From Desulfarculaceae bacterium (GTDB lineage Bacteria; Desulfobacterota; Desulfarculia; Desulfarculales; Desulfarculaceae), in NCBI GenBank assembly GCA_021737645.1, contig JAIPDO010000003.1, positions 59,981-123,980 on the forward strand: a stretch of DNA of 64,000 nucleotides, read 5' to 3'. Positions 8,209 to 16,132 of this stretch are shown here, one piece after another. The position numbers and the translations under genes are program-made. The number at the start of each line of letters is the position of its first letter. Within the stretch, counting starts at the first letter, position 1. The notes beneath the pieces were generated by a model. That model worked only from the letters and a program-made list of their open reading frames with translations, did not search any database and was not told where the DNA came from.

Positions 8209-8928
8209 ATGGAAAGCATGTTGTCAGACAAATATGAGTTGAAGCAGCCCCTACGCCTACCAGACCAGGTGGCAGCCATCCTCACCGAGGAGTTAAAGAG
8301 CGGCGCGCTCAAGCCGGGCGAGATGCTACCTCCCGAGATGGAGTTGGCCACCAAGTTTGGCGTGAGCCGGGCCGTTATCCGCGAGGCGCTTTCCCAACTC
8401 AAGGCCGAAGGGCTCTTGGAGTCTCAGCAGGGTCGGGGAGTAATGGTGGTGGGCAGGGCGGGGCGGCGTTTCTTCCGCTTGGAAGACCCGGAGAAATTCA
8501 ACGCCCAGTCACTGGCCCATCTCTATGAACTCAGGGCCATCCTGGAGAGCGAGGCCGCGGCCATGGCCGCAGCCCGGGGCAGCACCCGCGACGTGGCCAA
8601 GCTGGGTGAGTGCGTGGTGGCCATGGCCCGCGCGGTGGAGGACGATGCCATCGGCGCCGTGCCGGACCTTGATTTTCATCGGGGGATCGCCGAGGCCAGC
8701 GGCAACCAGCACCTTTGCGACCTGATGCAGTTTCTCAACGACAAGCTTTTGGTGCTTATCCAAGAGGCCAGGGAGCATTCCCGCCAAAACCCCGGCGTAC
8801 CCCGGCAGGTCCAAAAAGAACACGAAGATATCTATAGGGCCATAGAGGCCCGCAATCCCCACAAAGCCAGAAAAGAGACCCTGGACCATCTGCGGATGGC
8901 CGCCCGGCGTCTAGGGCTGGAGATTTAG
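8209..8928 (+). CDS. FadR-subfamily GntR transcriptional regulator
   Basis: A 239-residue regulator. Residues about 15-80 form a GntR winged helix (EMLPPEMELATKFGVSRAVIREALSQLKAEGLLESQQGRG). The C-terminal FCD domain has the metal/effector motif D-FHRGIAEASGN near residue 150 and EHEDIYRAIEARN near 204. FCD regulators usually sense organic acids. ATG 8209 is annotated; ATG 8218 is an alternative. A perfect palindrome TTGTCAGACAA at 8221-8231 lies inside the first codons and may be an autoregulatory operator. A weak promoter, TTGAAA 8174-8179 and TAATCA 8197-8202, would start transcription about at the annotated ATG. The likely target is the downstream korDABC operon, by position only. Confidence 0.88.
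   Translation: MESMLSDKYELKQPLRLPDQVAAILTEELKSGALKPGEMLPPEMELATKFGVSRAVIREALSQLKAEGLLESQQGRGVMVVGRAGRRFFRLEDPEKFNAQSLAHLYELRAILESEAAAMAAARGSTRDVAKLGECVVAMARAVEDDAIGAVPDLDFHRGIAEASGNQHLCDLMQFLNDKLLVLIQEAREHSRQNPGVPRQVQKEHEDIYRAIEARNPHKARKETLDHLRMAARRLGLEI
8221..8231. promoter_or_regulatory. Candidate FadR/GntR operator inside the regulator's start region
   Basis: TTGTCAGACAA is an exact 11-bp palindrome fitting the GT-N-AC core typical of FadR-subfamily operators. It covers codons 5-8 of the regulator gene, so binding would block transcription or initiation of its own gene. Only a half-match (TTGTCA) is seen in the gap before korD. Confidence 0.5.
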
Positions 8929-9258
8929 GGCCTAATTAAGCGGTGTAGCGCGTCAAGGCGGGCGCGGGGCCAACGGTTATCGTGCCATGTGTGTATTAGG
9001 CAAACAGGTAACGGGCCGTCGGCGGCAATAGAAAAAGTGAACGCAGGCAATCAGCATTTGGTGGGCGTGAGGTTGTCAAAGAGGGTGAGCGTCATCAAAA
9101 ATGACCCCGAGGAATCTATCTTTGCGATCTCCGGTCTGGGTATAGTTGATGATGCGCGGGAAAATCCTCTTCAAGTTGGTCGAGGATATCAAGCGGCAAA
9201 GGGCCGGCGCATAGGGCGCCACTGATTGGGTATTGGATCTAGTCTTTGGAGTAGTGAC
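8929..9258. other. 330-bp gap upstream of korDABC
   Basis: It holds no convincing gene; the one open frame (8989-9225) lacks a ribosome binding site and family resemblance. A TTGTCA half-site near 9073 and the GGAG ribosome binding site at 9248-9251 for korD are the only signals I can point to. The operon promoter probably lies here but no clear -35/-10 pair stands out. Confidence 0.4.
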
Positions 9259-9624
9259 ATGATCGCCAACAAGGCGACCACAAAACGAGGCAAGCCTCAA
9301 ACCAAGCACAGCTTTTACCCTGCCTGGTGCAAACGCTGCGGCAATTGCGTGGCCTTTTGCCCCGTGGGCATCCTGATCTCCGATGAATGGGGATATCCCC
9401 GGCAGGTGGACAAGGAGCGTTGTACGGGATGCGGCCTCTGCGAGATGCTCTGTCCCGACTTCGCCATCACCGTGGGCTATGAAAAGCCCGGCGCGGTGGA
9501 CCTGGCCCATCCGGCCGCTGCGAAGGACTCCCCGGAAGTGAAGCAGGAAAAATCCGACGCAGCCAAGGCCGCCAGCAATATCAGCCCGGAGCGGTTGGCC
9601 CCGGTGCCGCGGGAGGAAAAATAA
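9259..9624 (+). CDS. korD: 2-oxoacid:ferredoxin oxidoreductase delta subunit (2x[4Fe-4S] ferredoxin)
   Basis: A 121-residue ferredoxin-like subunit. ATG 9259 follows GGAG at 9248-9251 with good spacing and is preferred to an upstream in-frame start at 9226. Two clusters are evident: CKRCGNCVAFCP near residue 25 and CTGCGLCEMLCP near residue 56, both CxxCxxCxxxCP. The Ala/Lys-rich tail after residue 90 is probably disordered. It is the first gene of a four-gene korDABC operon and passes electrons between the TPP-containing alpha/beta core and soluble ferredoxin. Confidence 0.92.
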   Translation: MIANKATTKRGKPQTKHSFYPAWCKRCGNCVAFCPVGILISDEWGYPRQVDKERCTGCGLCEMLCPDFAITVGYEKPGAVDLAHPAAAKDSPEVKQEKSDAAKAASNISPERLAPVPREEK

Positions 9625-9626
9625 TT

Positions 9627-10805
9627 ATGGCCGCAGGAACCAGCAAGGCAGCGGGTAAGGCCGCCAAGAGCCGTAAGGGCCAGGCGCGACTGCTGCAAGG
9701 CAACGAGGCCGCCTCCCTGGGGGCCCTGGCCGCGGGGTGTAATTTCTTCGCCGGGTATCCCATCACCCCGGCCAGCGAGATTACCGAGTACATGAGCCGC
9801 GAAATGCCGGTCAGGGGTAATCCCTTCATTCAGATGGAGGATGAGATAGCCTCCATCGGGGCCTGTGTGGGTGCTTCCCTGGCCGGGCGCAAGGCCATGA
9901 CCGCCACCAGCGGCCCCGGCTTTTCCCTGATGCAGGAGAACCTGGGCTACGCCATGATCGTCGAGGCGCCCATGGTGGTGGTCAACGTGATGCGCGGCGG
10001 CCCCAGCACCGGGCTGCCCACCAACGTGGCCCAGGGCGATGTACAGCAGGCCCGTTGGGGCACCCACGGTGACCATCCGGCAATCGTGTTCTGCCCCAGT
10101 TCGGTGGCTGAGTGCTTTGAGTTGATGGTCAAGGCCTTCAACACCGCCGAGCGTTTCCGCACTCCGGTTATTTTCCTGGCCGACGAGACAGTGGCCCATT
10201 TGCGCGAAAAGGTGATATTGCCGGCCGAGGGCGACCTGGAGGTCATCGACCGGCGGCGTCCCACCGTGCCTCCGGATTGGTACGTGCCCTACAAGACCGA
10301 CGGCAGCCTGATACCGCGCCTGGCCGACCTGGGCGAGGGATACCGCTACCACGTTACCGGCTTGGTGCACGACGAGCGGGGCTTCCCCACCCGGCGGGCC
10401 GACGAGGTGGAGCCTTTCTACGCCAGGCTCTTCGGCAAGATCAGCCGCCACTTCAATGACCTGATGCTCACCAAGCAATACTCCATGGATGACGCGGAGA
10501 TTGTGCTGATCTCCTACGGCTGCACCGCCCGTTCCTGCCGGGCGGCGGTGCGCCTGGGCCGGGAGCGGGGTATCAAGCTGGGCCTGTTGCAACTGCTGAC
10601 CCTGTGGCCTTTTCCCCGCCAGGCGGTGGAGGCGGCGCTCGCCGGACGCAAGGCGGCTTTGGTGCCCGAGCTGAACATGGGTCAGATAAGCCGCGAGGTC
10701 AAAAGGGTCAACGATGGACGGACCCAGGTGATTCGTCACAGCAAGATGGACGGCACCATGATCACCCCCGAGGAGATCCTGGGCCGCATGCGGGAGGTGG
10801 CCTGA
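9627..10805 (+). CDS. korA: 2-oxoacid:ferredoxin oxidoreductase alpha subunit
   Basis: A 392-residue KorA-type subunit. The N-terminal pyrimidine-binding domain has GYPITPASEITEY near residue 42 and EDEIASIGACVGASLAGRKAMTATSGPG near residue 72; the C-terminal part matches the transketolase-C-like domain (LLQLLTLWPFPRQAV). The separate gamma gene fits the KorABCD type rather than the fused alpha-gamma type. It decarboxylates a 2-oxoacid to its acyl-CoA, with 2-oxoglutarate the most likely substrate by similarity; a branched-chain oxoacid cannot be excluded. It starts 2 bp after korD and overlaps korB by 1 bp. Confidence 0.93.
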   Translation: MAAGTSKAAGKAAKSRKGQARLLQGNEAASLGALAAGCNFFAGYPITPASEITEYMSREMPVRGNPFIQMEDEIASIGACVGASLAGRKAMTATSGPGFSLMQENLGYAMIVEAPMVVVNVMRGGPSTGLPTNVAQGDVQQARWGTHGDHPAIVFCPSSVAECFELMVKAFNTAERFRTPVIFLADETVAHLREKVILPAEGDLEVIDRRRPTVPPDWYVPYKTDGSLIPRLADLGEGYRYHVTGLVHDERGFPTRRADEVEPFYARLFGKISRHFNDLMLTKQYSMDDAEIVLISYGCTARSCRAAVRLGRERGIKLGLLQLLTLWPFPRQAVEAALAGRKAALVPELNMGQISREVKRVNDGRTQVIRHSKMDGTMITPEEILGRMREVA

Positions 10806-11647
10806 TGACGGCGGTGCACAGAAGCGTGGTCTACGACTGGCTGCGTCACGACAAGAAATTCCCCCATGTCTGGTGCCCTGGCTGCGGCCTGGGCATCCTG
10901 CTGGGTTCGCTGGTGCGCTCCCTGGCTCAGGGCGGCTACGACAAGAACCAGGTGGTGCTGGTCAGCGGCATCGGTTGTTCGGGCCGTTTGCCGGTGTACG
11001 TGGACGTGGGCAGCGTGCACACCACCCACGGCCGCGCCCTCACCTTTGCCACGGGCATCAAACTGGCCAAGCCGGAGCTGAAGGTGATCGTGGTCATGGG
11101 CGACGGTGACGCCACGGCCATCGGCGGCAACCATCTTATCCACGCCGCCCGGCGCAACCTGGACCTCACGGCCATCATCGTCAACAACCTGACCTACGGC
11201 ATGACCGGCGGCCAGTACAGCCCCACCACGCCCCTGGGGGCCAAGGCCACCACCGCGCCTTACGGTCACTCCGAACCCAGCTTCGACATCAGCGCCCTGA
11301 CCGTGACCGCGGGAGCCTCCTTCGTGGCCCGCTCCACGGTGTACCACGTGACTCAGCTGGACCAGATGCTTAGCCAAGCCATTGCCAAAAAGGGCTTCGG
11401 GGTGGTGGAGGTGCTGTCGCCCTGCCACACCAACTATGGGCGGCAAAACCGCCTGGGCAGCCAGGTGGAGATGATGAAGAGCTACAAGAAGCAGGCGGTG
11501 CGCATGGACCGCTGGGACAAGCTGGGCTCTGCCGAGCGCGAGGGCCGCTTTGCCATCGGAGTTTTGGCCGACCATGAACGCCCCACCTTTTGGGAGACGT
11601 ATCAGGGCTCGGTGGACCGGGCCCAGGCCATCCGGAAGGAGGGCTAG
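10805..11647 (+). CDS. korB: 2-oxoacid:ferredoxin oxidoreductase beta subunit
   Basis: A 280-residue TPP-binding subunit. ATG 10805 shares one base with the stop of korA. WCPGCGLGILLGS near residue 21 holds conserved cysteines, and the thiamine-diphosphate motif GDGDATAIGGNHLIHAARRN with downstream NN lies near residues 99-125. It forms the active site together with KorA. The sequence is full length for KorB and no odd features were seen. Confidence 0.94.
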   Translation: MTAVHRSVVYDWLRHDKKFPHVWCPGCGLGILLGSLVRSLAQGGYDKNQVVLVSGIGCSGRLPVYVDVGSVHTTHGRALTFATGIKLAKPELKVIVVMGDGDATAIGGNHLIHAARRNLDLTAIIVNNLTYGMTGGQYSPTTPLGAKATTAPYGHSEPSFDISALTVTAGASFVARSTVYHVTQLDQMLSQAIAKKGFGVVEVLSPCHTNYGRQNRLGSQVEMMKSYKKQAVRMDRWDKLGSAEREGRFAIGVLADHERPTFWETYQGSVDRAQAIRKEG

Positions 11648-11649
11648 TC

Positions 11650-12279
11650 ATGGCGAGCAGCAAGAAGAAGGAAACGGCCAAGGCCAAGGCTCCGGAAATG
11701 GAGCGCATGGAAGTGCGCCTGGCGGGCAGCGGCGGCCAGGGCCTTATTCTGGCCGGGCTCATCTTGGCCGAGGCGGCCGGGCTTTTCGACAACCGCGCCG
11801 TGGCCATGGGTCAGAGTTACGGACCAGAGGCCAGGGGCGGAGCCTCCAAGGCCGAGGTTATCATCAGCGACCAGGATATCGACTACCCCCTGGCCACCAG
11901 AGTGGATCTGTTCCTGGCCCTGACTCAGGAGGCGGCGGACACCTATTCTTGGGATTTGAAGCCCGACGGGTGGATCGTGGTGGACAGCGATTTGGTTAGC
12001 CATCCTCCCTCAAGCCGGGCGGTGGCCCTGCCTTTTACGGCCACGGCCAGGGACAAGCTGAACAAACCCATGGTCGCCAACGTGGTGGCCCTGGGCGCCA
12101 TCACCGAACTGACCGGAGTGGTGAGCCGCAAGGCCTTGGAAAAGGCCCTGATGGCCCGGGTGCCCAAAGGCACCGAGGCCCTGAACAAGAAGGCCCTGGC
12201 CGCAGGGAGCAAAATGGCCAAGGCCTACCAGGCCAGCGGCCAATTGGCTGGGCAAGAGCCTACTTCCGAAGACGTCTAG
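11650..12279 (+). CDS. korC: 2-oxoacid:ferredoxin oxidoreductase gamma subunit
   Basis: A 209-residue subunit starting at ATG 11650, 2 bp after korB. It has the gamma-subunit glycine signature LAGSGGQGLILAG near residue 24 and GPEARGGASKAEVIIS near residue 57. In this family it helps bind coenzyme A. The last 20 residues and the Lys-rich first 17 are probably disordered. It is the last gene of the operon and is followed by a hairpin terminator. Confidence 0.93.
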   Translation: MASSKKKETAKAKAPEMERMEVRLAGSGGQGLILAGLILAEAAGLFDNRAVAMGQSYGPEARGGASKAEVIISDQDIDYPLATRVDLFLALTQEAADTYSWDLKPDGWIVVDSDLVSHPPSSRAVALPFTATARDKLNKPMVANVVALGAITELTGVVSRKALEKALMARVPKGTEALNKKALAAGSKMAKAYQASGQLAGQEPTSEDV

Positions 12280-12335
12280 CCCGGAAGAGGGGCCGCCCCG
12301 GCGCGGACCCCACAATTGCCTCTGATCAATACGTG

Positions 12336-12374
12336 CGATGGGAGCCCTCCGGGGGCTCCCATCGTTTTCGTTTT
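12336..12374 (+). terminator. Rho-independent terminator of korDABC
   Basis: Stem CGATGGGAGCCC pairs with GGGCTCCCATCG across a short loop (12336-12364), followed by TTTTCGTTTT. It ends the kor operon about 55 bp after the korC stop. Confidence 0.85.
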
Positions 12375-12541
12375 GCCTTGCTGCTCCGGCCAATATCCTT
12401 GGGCCGGCGTCATCCGCGTGGGGCAGGGCAGGGCGGGCCCGCGGCGGTCGGTGGCCTTTTTATAATTTCAATAAACAGCGATAATACTGCTGGTTGCCGT
12501 GCCGGTATCTTTTAAGGGCGAGGCAATGGTCCATGTCACGC

Positions 12542-12570
12542 TTGACACTTATTTCTTTCCCATTTAGTAT
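12542..12570 (+). promoter_or_regulatory. Sigma-70 promoter of the LacI-family regulator
   Basis: TTGACA at 12542-12547, exactly 17 bp, then TAGTAT at 12565-12570 (four of six consensus bases). The start point would fall near 12577, inside the first operator-like repeat, fitting autorepression. Confidence 0.7.
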
Positions 12571-12573
12571 CGA

Positions 12574-12590
12574 TTTAACGCTAAACTAAA
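12574..12590. promoter_or_regulatory. LacI-family operator candidate O1
   Basis: TTTAACGCTAAACTAAA. The first 12 bases are a near-palindrome around a central CG (10 of 12 bases symmetric), as usual for LacI-family sites. The AACG(C/T)TAAACTAAA core recurs upstream of the SDR gene at 13930-13943, also 30 bases after a TTGACA box. Confidence 0.6.
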
Positions 12591-12640
12591 GCTACCCGGA
12601 AGGCATATAAGCATGAAGCGTACAGGCGCCCAGGGGGGTG

Positions 12641-12655
12641 TTTAATGCTAACCTA
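12641..12655. promoter_or_regulatory. LacI-family operator candidate O2
   Basis: TTTAATGCTAACCTA matches O1 at 13 of 15 positions and lies 67 bp downstream of it, 24 bp before the regulator's start codon. Two sites about six helical turns apart would allow looping. Confidence 0.5.
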
Positions 12656-12679
12656 CCAAAATGACTGCATAAAGTATTA

Positions 12680-13750
12680 ATGAAAAAGCAGGCCACAGTC
12701 AAGGATATCGCCAGGGCGGCGGGAGTTTCCGTAACCACGGTTTCCCTGGCCCTGCGGGAAAAGCAAACCAACCGCATCAGCTCCGCCACCCGCGAGAAAG
12801 TGTTGTCTATTGCCAACGCCTTGAATTATCACCCTAATTTGGCCGCGCGCGCACTGGTTAATAAGCAAAGCAATATTATCGGCCTGCTGATCAAGACGTT
12901 GCTGAACCCCTTTTATTCCGAGCTGGCCCAGGACATCATCGACCGGGCCCAGGAGCGCGGCTACCGGGTGATTACCTGCTCGGTGGAAGACGGGGTGGAC
13001 AACCACAAATCGGACGTAAGGGAGTTGGTCTCCCATGGAGTGGACGGCCTCATTATCTGCGCCGCTCTTTTGGATGACCAATTCGTATTCGAACTCATTG
13101 ATGGCGGTTTGCCCGTGGCCCTGGCCCTGCGTTATGTCAACGAGGAATTGGGTTCGCCCGCAGCGGATTTCGTGGGCATCGACAACCCTCGGGGGGCCTA
13201 CTTGGCGGTGGAGCATCTGGTCAAGATGGGGCACCGCAAGATTGCCTTGCTCATGGGCCCCAAGAACACCTCCACCGGCCAGGATCGTTTGCAGGGCGCC
13301 CAGGTTTGTTTTGACAACTACGGCATAGACCTGGACCCCTCGATGGTGGTGGAGGGAGATTTCACGCGGCGTTCCGGGTATGACGTTACCCGTGATATTA
13401 TCGCTAAAGGCACTGAATTTACTGCCGTTTTCTGCACCAATGATCATATGGCCCTGGGGGTTTTGGACGCCTTGCAAGAGGCTGGGCTAAGGGTGCCCCA
13501 AGACGTGGCCGTGGTGGGTTTCGACGATATCGAGATGGCCGGGCTGCCCGGGGTGGGCCTTACCACCGTTTCCCAGAAAAAGACGGTGATGGGCCGAGTG
13601 GTGGTGGACATCTTGGTCAGCAAGATCAAGATGGAGACGGTGGAGAGCGTTCGGCGGGTGGTTTTGGAGCCCAAGCTTATCATTAGGGACACCTGTGGAT
13701 TCAAGGCCAGGGGAAGTCGATACGACGATATTTCACCCCTGCGCGCCTAG
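12680..13750 (+). CDS. LacI-family transcriptional regulator
   Basis: A 356-residue regulator with the canonical LacI helix-turn-helix at residues 6-25 (TVKDIARAAGVSVTTVSLAL), the hinge helix NYHPNLAARAL near residue 50, and a periplasmic-binding-protein-like effector domain from about residue 60. The domain ends with FDDIEMAGLPGVGLTTVSQ as in PurR/CcpA-like members. It probably controls the downstream oxidation and import unit through the shared operator motif at 12574, 12641 and 13930. The inducer is unknown. No operon partner shares its promoter. Confidence 0.93.
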   Translation: MKKQATVKDIARAAGVSVTTVSLALREKQTNRISSATREKVLSIANALNYHPNLAARALVNKQSNIIGLLIKTLLNPFYSELAQDIIDRAQERGYRVITCSVEDGVDNHKSDVRELVSHGVDGLIICAALLDDQFVFELIDGGLPVALALRYVNEELGSPAADFVGIDNPRGAYLAVEHLVKMGHRKIALLMGPKNTSTGQDRLQGAQVCFDNYGIDLDPSMVVEGDFTRRSGYDVTRDIIAKGTEFTAVFCTNDHMALGVLDALQEAGLRVPQDVAVVGFDDIEMAGLPGVGLTTVSQKKTVMGRVVVDILVSKIKMETVESVRRVVLEPKLIIRDTCGFKARGSRYDDISPLRA

Positions 13751-14064
13751 GACTGATTCTTTGGCCGGCCGCGTCCTCCAGCCTCTCGCGCCACGCCATT
13801 TAAGACCCAGTTGACAGCATGGAAGAGTTGCTTTTCGCACGTGCCGAAGCATGGTGGCGGACCGCCTAAAAAATGCTTGAGCGGGCTTTTTGGGTTGACA
13901 AATACGCCATGAATTTGCGACAAAAGTAAAACGTTAAACTAAACTGTGTTTGGGTTGTCATAGGTGCCGGCCAGATACTCTGGATGAATCGTTGAGCCGG
14001 CAGTTCCTTCACGGCCTCATTATTTGACTCGGCCCGATACGCGACCGAATAGGGGATTCTAAAT
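13751..14064. promoter_or_regulatory. 314-bp control region of the SDR-ADH-Liv unit with operator O3
   Basis: TTGACA at 13895-13900 is followed at exactly 30 bases by AACGTTAAACTAAA (13930-13943), which matches the core of O1 at 13 of 14 bases. The 17-bp position for a -10 box holds CGACAA, a poor match, so the promoter may need activation. No gene is visible in the gap. Confidence 0.55.
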
Positions 14065-14838
14065 ATGCCATACGAGAGCAATGCGTTCTCCCTACAAAAT
14101 AAAGTCAGCTTGGTTACCGGAGGCGGCCGGGGAATCGGCCTGGGCATCGCCGAAGTGTTGGCCGGCGCCGGCTCGGATCTGGTGTTGGTGGCTCGCAGCG
14201 AGTCCCAGCTCGCCTCGGCCGCGGAGATGATCAAAGAGCGCTATGGCCGCGAAGTGGAAATAATCAGCGCGGATCTGAGCCAGGTGGGTGGTTACGGGGC
14301 CATTGTTGAACAAACCATGGACCGTTTCGGACGCCTGGACGTGCTGGTGAACAATGCGGGTTCCAATATCCGCAAGAGCTTTTTGGAGTTCGAGCCAGAG
14401 GACTTCGATGCGGTCTTGGCCATCCAGTTGCGTGGGGCCTATTTCATGGCCCAGGCGGCGGCCCGTCAGATGGTCAAGGCCGGCGGAGGCAAGATCATCA
14501 ACCTGGCTTCCTTGACCAGCAAGATCTCGGTGCCCAACATATCGGCCTACGGCGCGGCCAAGGGGGGCATCTTCTCCCTGACCAAATCCATGGCCGTGGA
14601 ACTGGCCGGCGAGGGCGTCAACGTCAACGCCGTGGCTCCGGGATACGTGCGCACCAGCATGACCGAAGCCGCGTTTTCCAATTCCGACACCCAAGACTGG
14701 ATGCTCTCGCGCATCCCCATGAAGCGATTCGGATCGCCCGAGGATATCGGGTACGCCGCCTTGTTCCTGGCCTGCCCGGCCTCCGACTACATCACCGGCG
14801 AAGTTCTCTTCGTCGATGGGGGGTGGATGGCTGCGTAA
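14065..14838 (+). CDS. SDR-family NAD(P)-dependent oxidoreductase
   Basis: A 257-residue classical short-chain dehydrogenase. Visible motifs are TGGGRGIG near residue 18 (cofactor binding), NNAG near residue 96, catalytic Ser in NLASLTSKIS and the YGAAK dyad near residue 159, and the PGYVRTSM turn. By resemblance it is close to gluconate 5-dehydrogenase/3-oxoacyl reductase-like enzymes, but the substrate cannot be assigned. It is the first gene after operator O3 and is followed by an iron alcohol dehydrogenase at 49 bp, suggesting oxidation of a polyol or hydroxy acid. Confidence 0.92.
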   Translation: MPYESNAFSLQNKVSLVTGGGRGIGLGIAEVLAGAGSDLVLVARSESQLASAAEMIKERYGREVEIISADLSQVGGYGAIVEQTMDRFGRLDVLVNNAGSNIRKSFLEFEPEDFDAVLAIQLRGAYFMAQAAARQMVKAGGGKIINLASLTSKISVPNISAYGAAKGGIFSLTKSMAVELAGEGVNVNAVAPGYVRTSMTEAAFSNSDTQDWMLSRIPMKRFGSPEDIGYAALFLACPASDYITGEVLFVDGGWMAA

Positions 14839-14887
14839 CCCGTGCCCACATTCTTAAATCCCGTTTTTGAATAAGGATTTTAACGCG

Positions 14888-16081
14888 ATGATTTCTTTCG
14901 CTAAAGCTAACGTATATAGCTGCTTGAGCCCTCGCCAATTGATGATGGGCGACGGTGCCGCCGGGCAGGTGGAGCAGCTTCTGGCCGGGTGGAAAATCAC
15001 CGGCGGCGACGTCCTGCTGGTGGCTGACAAGGAAGTTGTGAAGCTGGGCCTGGACCGCAAGGTGGCCGAGCCCTTGGAGGCAGCCGGTTATAAGGTGGCC
15101 GTTTTCGACGGCATCGTAGGCGAACCCACCCTGGAGATCGCCGAGGCCCTGACCGAGTTGGCTCGCCAAAAGCCCTTCAAGGCGGTCGTCGGCATGGGCG
15201 GCGGCAGTTCCCTTGACATGTCCAAACTGGCCGCTGCCTTCGCGGTCAACCAGGGTAAGGTCACCGATTACCTGGGTGTGACCAGCTTTGACAAGGCTCC
15301 GCTGCCCTTGATCAACGTGCCCACCACCGCGGGCACCGGCGCCGAGGCCACCGCCGTATCCATGCTTTCGGTGGAGGGTCGCAAGGCCATAGTGCTCAGC
15401 CCTCAGTTGGTGCCCTTGGCCACGGTGCTGGACGCCGAACTCACTAAGACGCTGCCCCCCAAGATCACCGCAGCCACGGGCATGGACGCCTTGAGCCACG
15501 CCTTGGAGGCCTTCATGTCGGTGAACGCCAGCCCCTACACCGACACCCAGGCCACCACCTGCATGTCCATCGTGGCCCATTGGCTTAAGCCCGCCTTTGA
15601 GGACGGCTCCAACATGGAGGCGAGGCGGGCCATGATCTACGGCGCCTACCTCGGTGGGCTCACCTTGAACGCGGGTGTGGTTCTGGGGCACTCGGTGGCC
15701 TACACCATTGCCAACCGCTGCCATTTGCCGCACGGTGTTTCCTGCGCCATGGCCTTGCCTTACACTATCGCCTACAACCTGAAGGCCATACCCGAGCGCA
15801 TCAGCCAGGCGGCCGACATAGTGCTGGGCAAGCACGGGTCCAAGCCCGAGGAACTGGTGACCTGGGTGGACGAATTGATCGCGGCTCTGGGGTTGCCGCG
15901 GTCTTTAAAAGAGGTGGGTATCAGCCAGTCCGATGTGCCGGCCATGATTGCCGAGTGCGTGGAACGTTACCCCAGGCCCACCAACCCGGCGCCCATAGAC
16001 GCCGACCGCTTGCAAGTGTTTTACGAAACGATTGTCACGGGTGATGTCGCCCGTGCTGTCGAGTATTACCAAGGGGGTTGA
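14888..16081 (+). CDS. Iron-containing alcohol dehydrogenase
   Basis: A 397-residue group III alcohol dehydrogenase starting at ATG 14888, downstream of an AAGGA motif; an in-frame TTG at 14867 overlaps that motif and is not chosen. GMGGGSSLDMSKLAA near residue 100 and PTTAGTGAEAT near residue 144 mark the cofactor domain. Aspartate and histidines in TGMDALSHALEAF, LGHSVAYTI and LPHGVSCAMALP provide the iron ligands. It interconverts an alcohol and aldehyde with NAD. With AOR in the same unit, alcohol to aldehyde to acid is a sensible route. Confidence 0.93.
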   Translation: MISFAKANVYSCLSPRQLMMGDGAAGQVEQLLAGWKITGGDVLLVADKEVVKLGLDRKVAEPLEAAGYKVAVFDGIVGEPTLEIAEALTELARQKPFKAVVGMGGGSSLDMSKLAAAFAVNQGKVTDYLGVTSFDKAPLPLINVPTTAGTGAEATAVSMLSVEGRKAIVLSPQLVPLATVLDAELTKTLPPKITAATGMDALSHALEAFMSVNASPYTDTQATTCMSIVAHWLKPAFEDGSNMEARRAMIYGAYLGGLTLNAGVVLGHSVAYTIANRCHLPHGVSCAMALPYTIAYNLKAIPERISQAADIVLGKHGSKPEELVTWVDELIAALGLPRSLKEVGISQSDVPAMIAECVERYPRPTNPAPIDADRLQVFYETIVTGDVARAVEYYQGG

Positions 16082-16132
16082 TGACAACCCCGCATTTTTT
16101 CAGTCTCATTTGTGGTAGGGAGGGAATTTAGA

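Larger units (their letters stand above)
12280..12679. other. 400-bp gap between korC and the LacI-family gene
   Basis: It holds the korC terminator, a strong sigma-70 promoter and two copies of an operator-like motif, each listed separately. I see no gene in it. Confidence 0.6.

Noticed and set aside
8989..9225. 78-codon open frame upstream of korD
   Set aside because: No ribosome binding site, no family resemblance and irregular composition; treated as non-coding.
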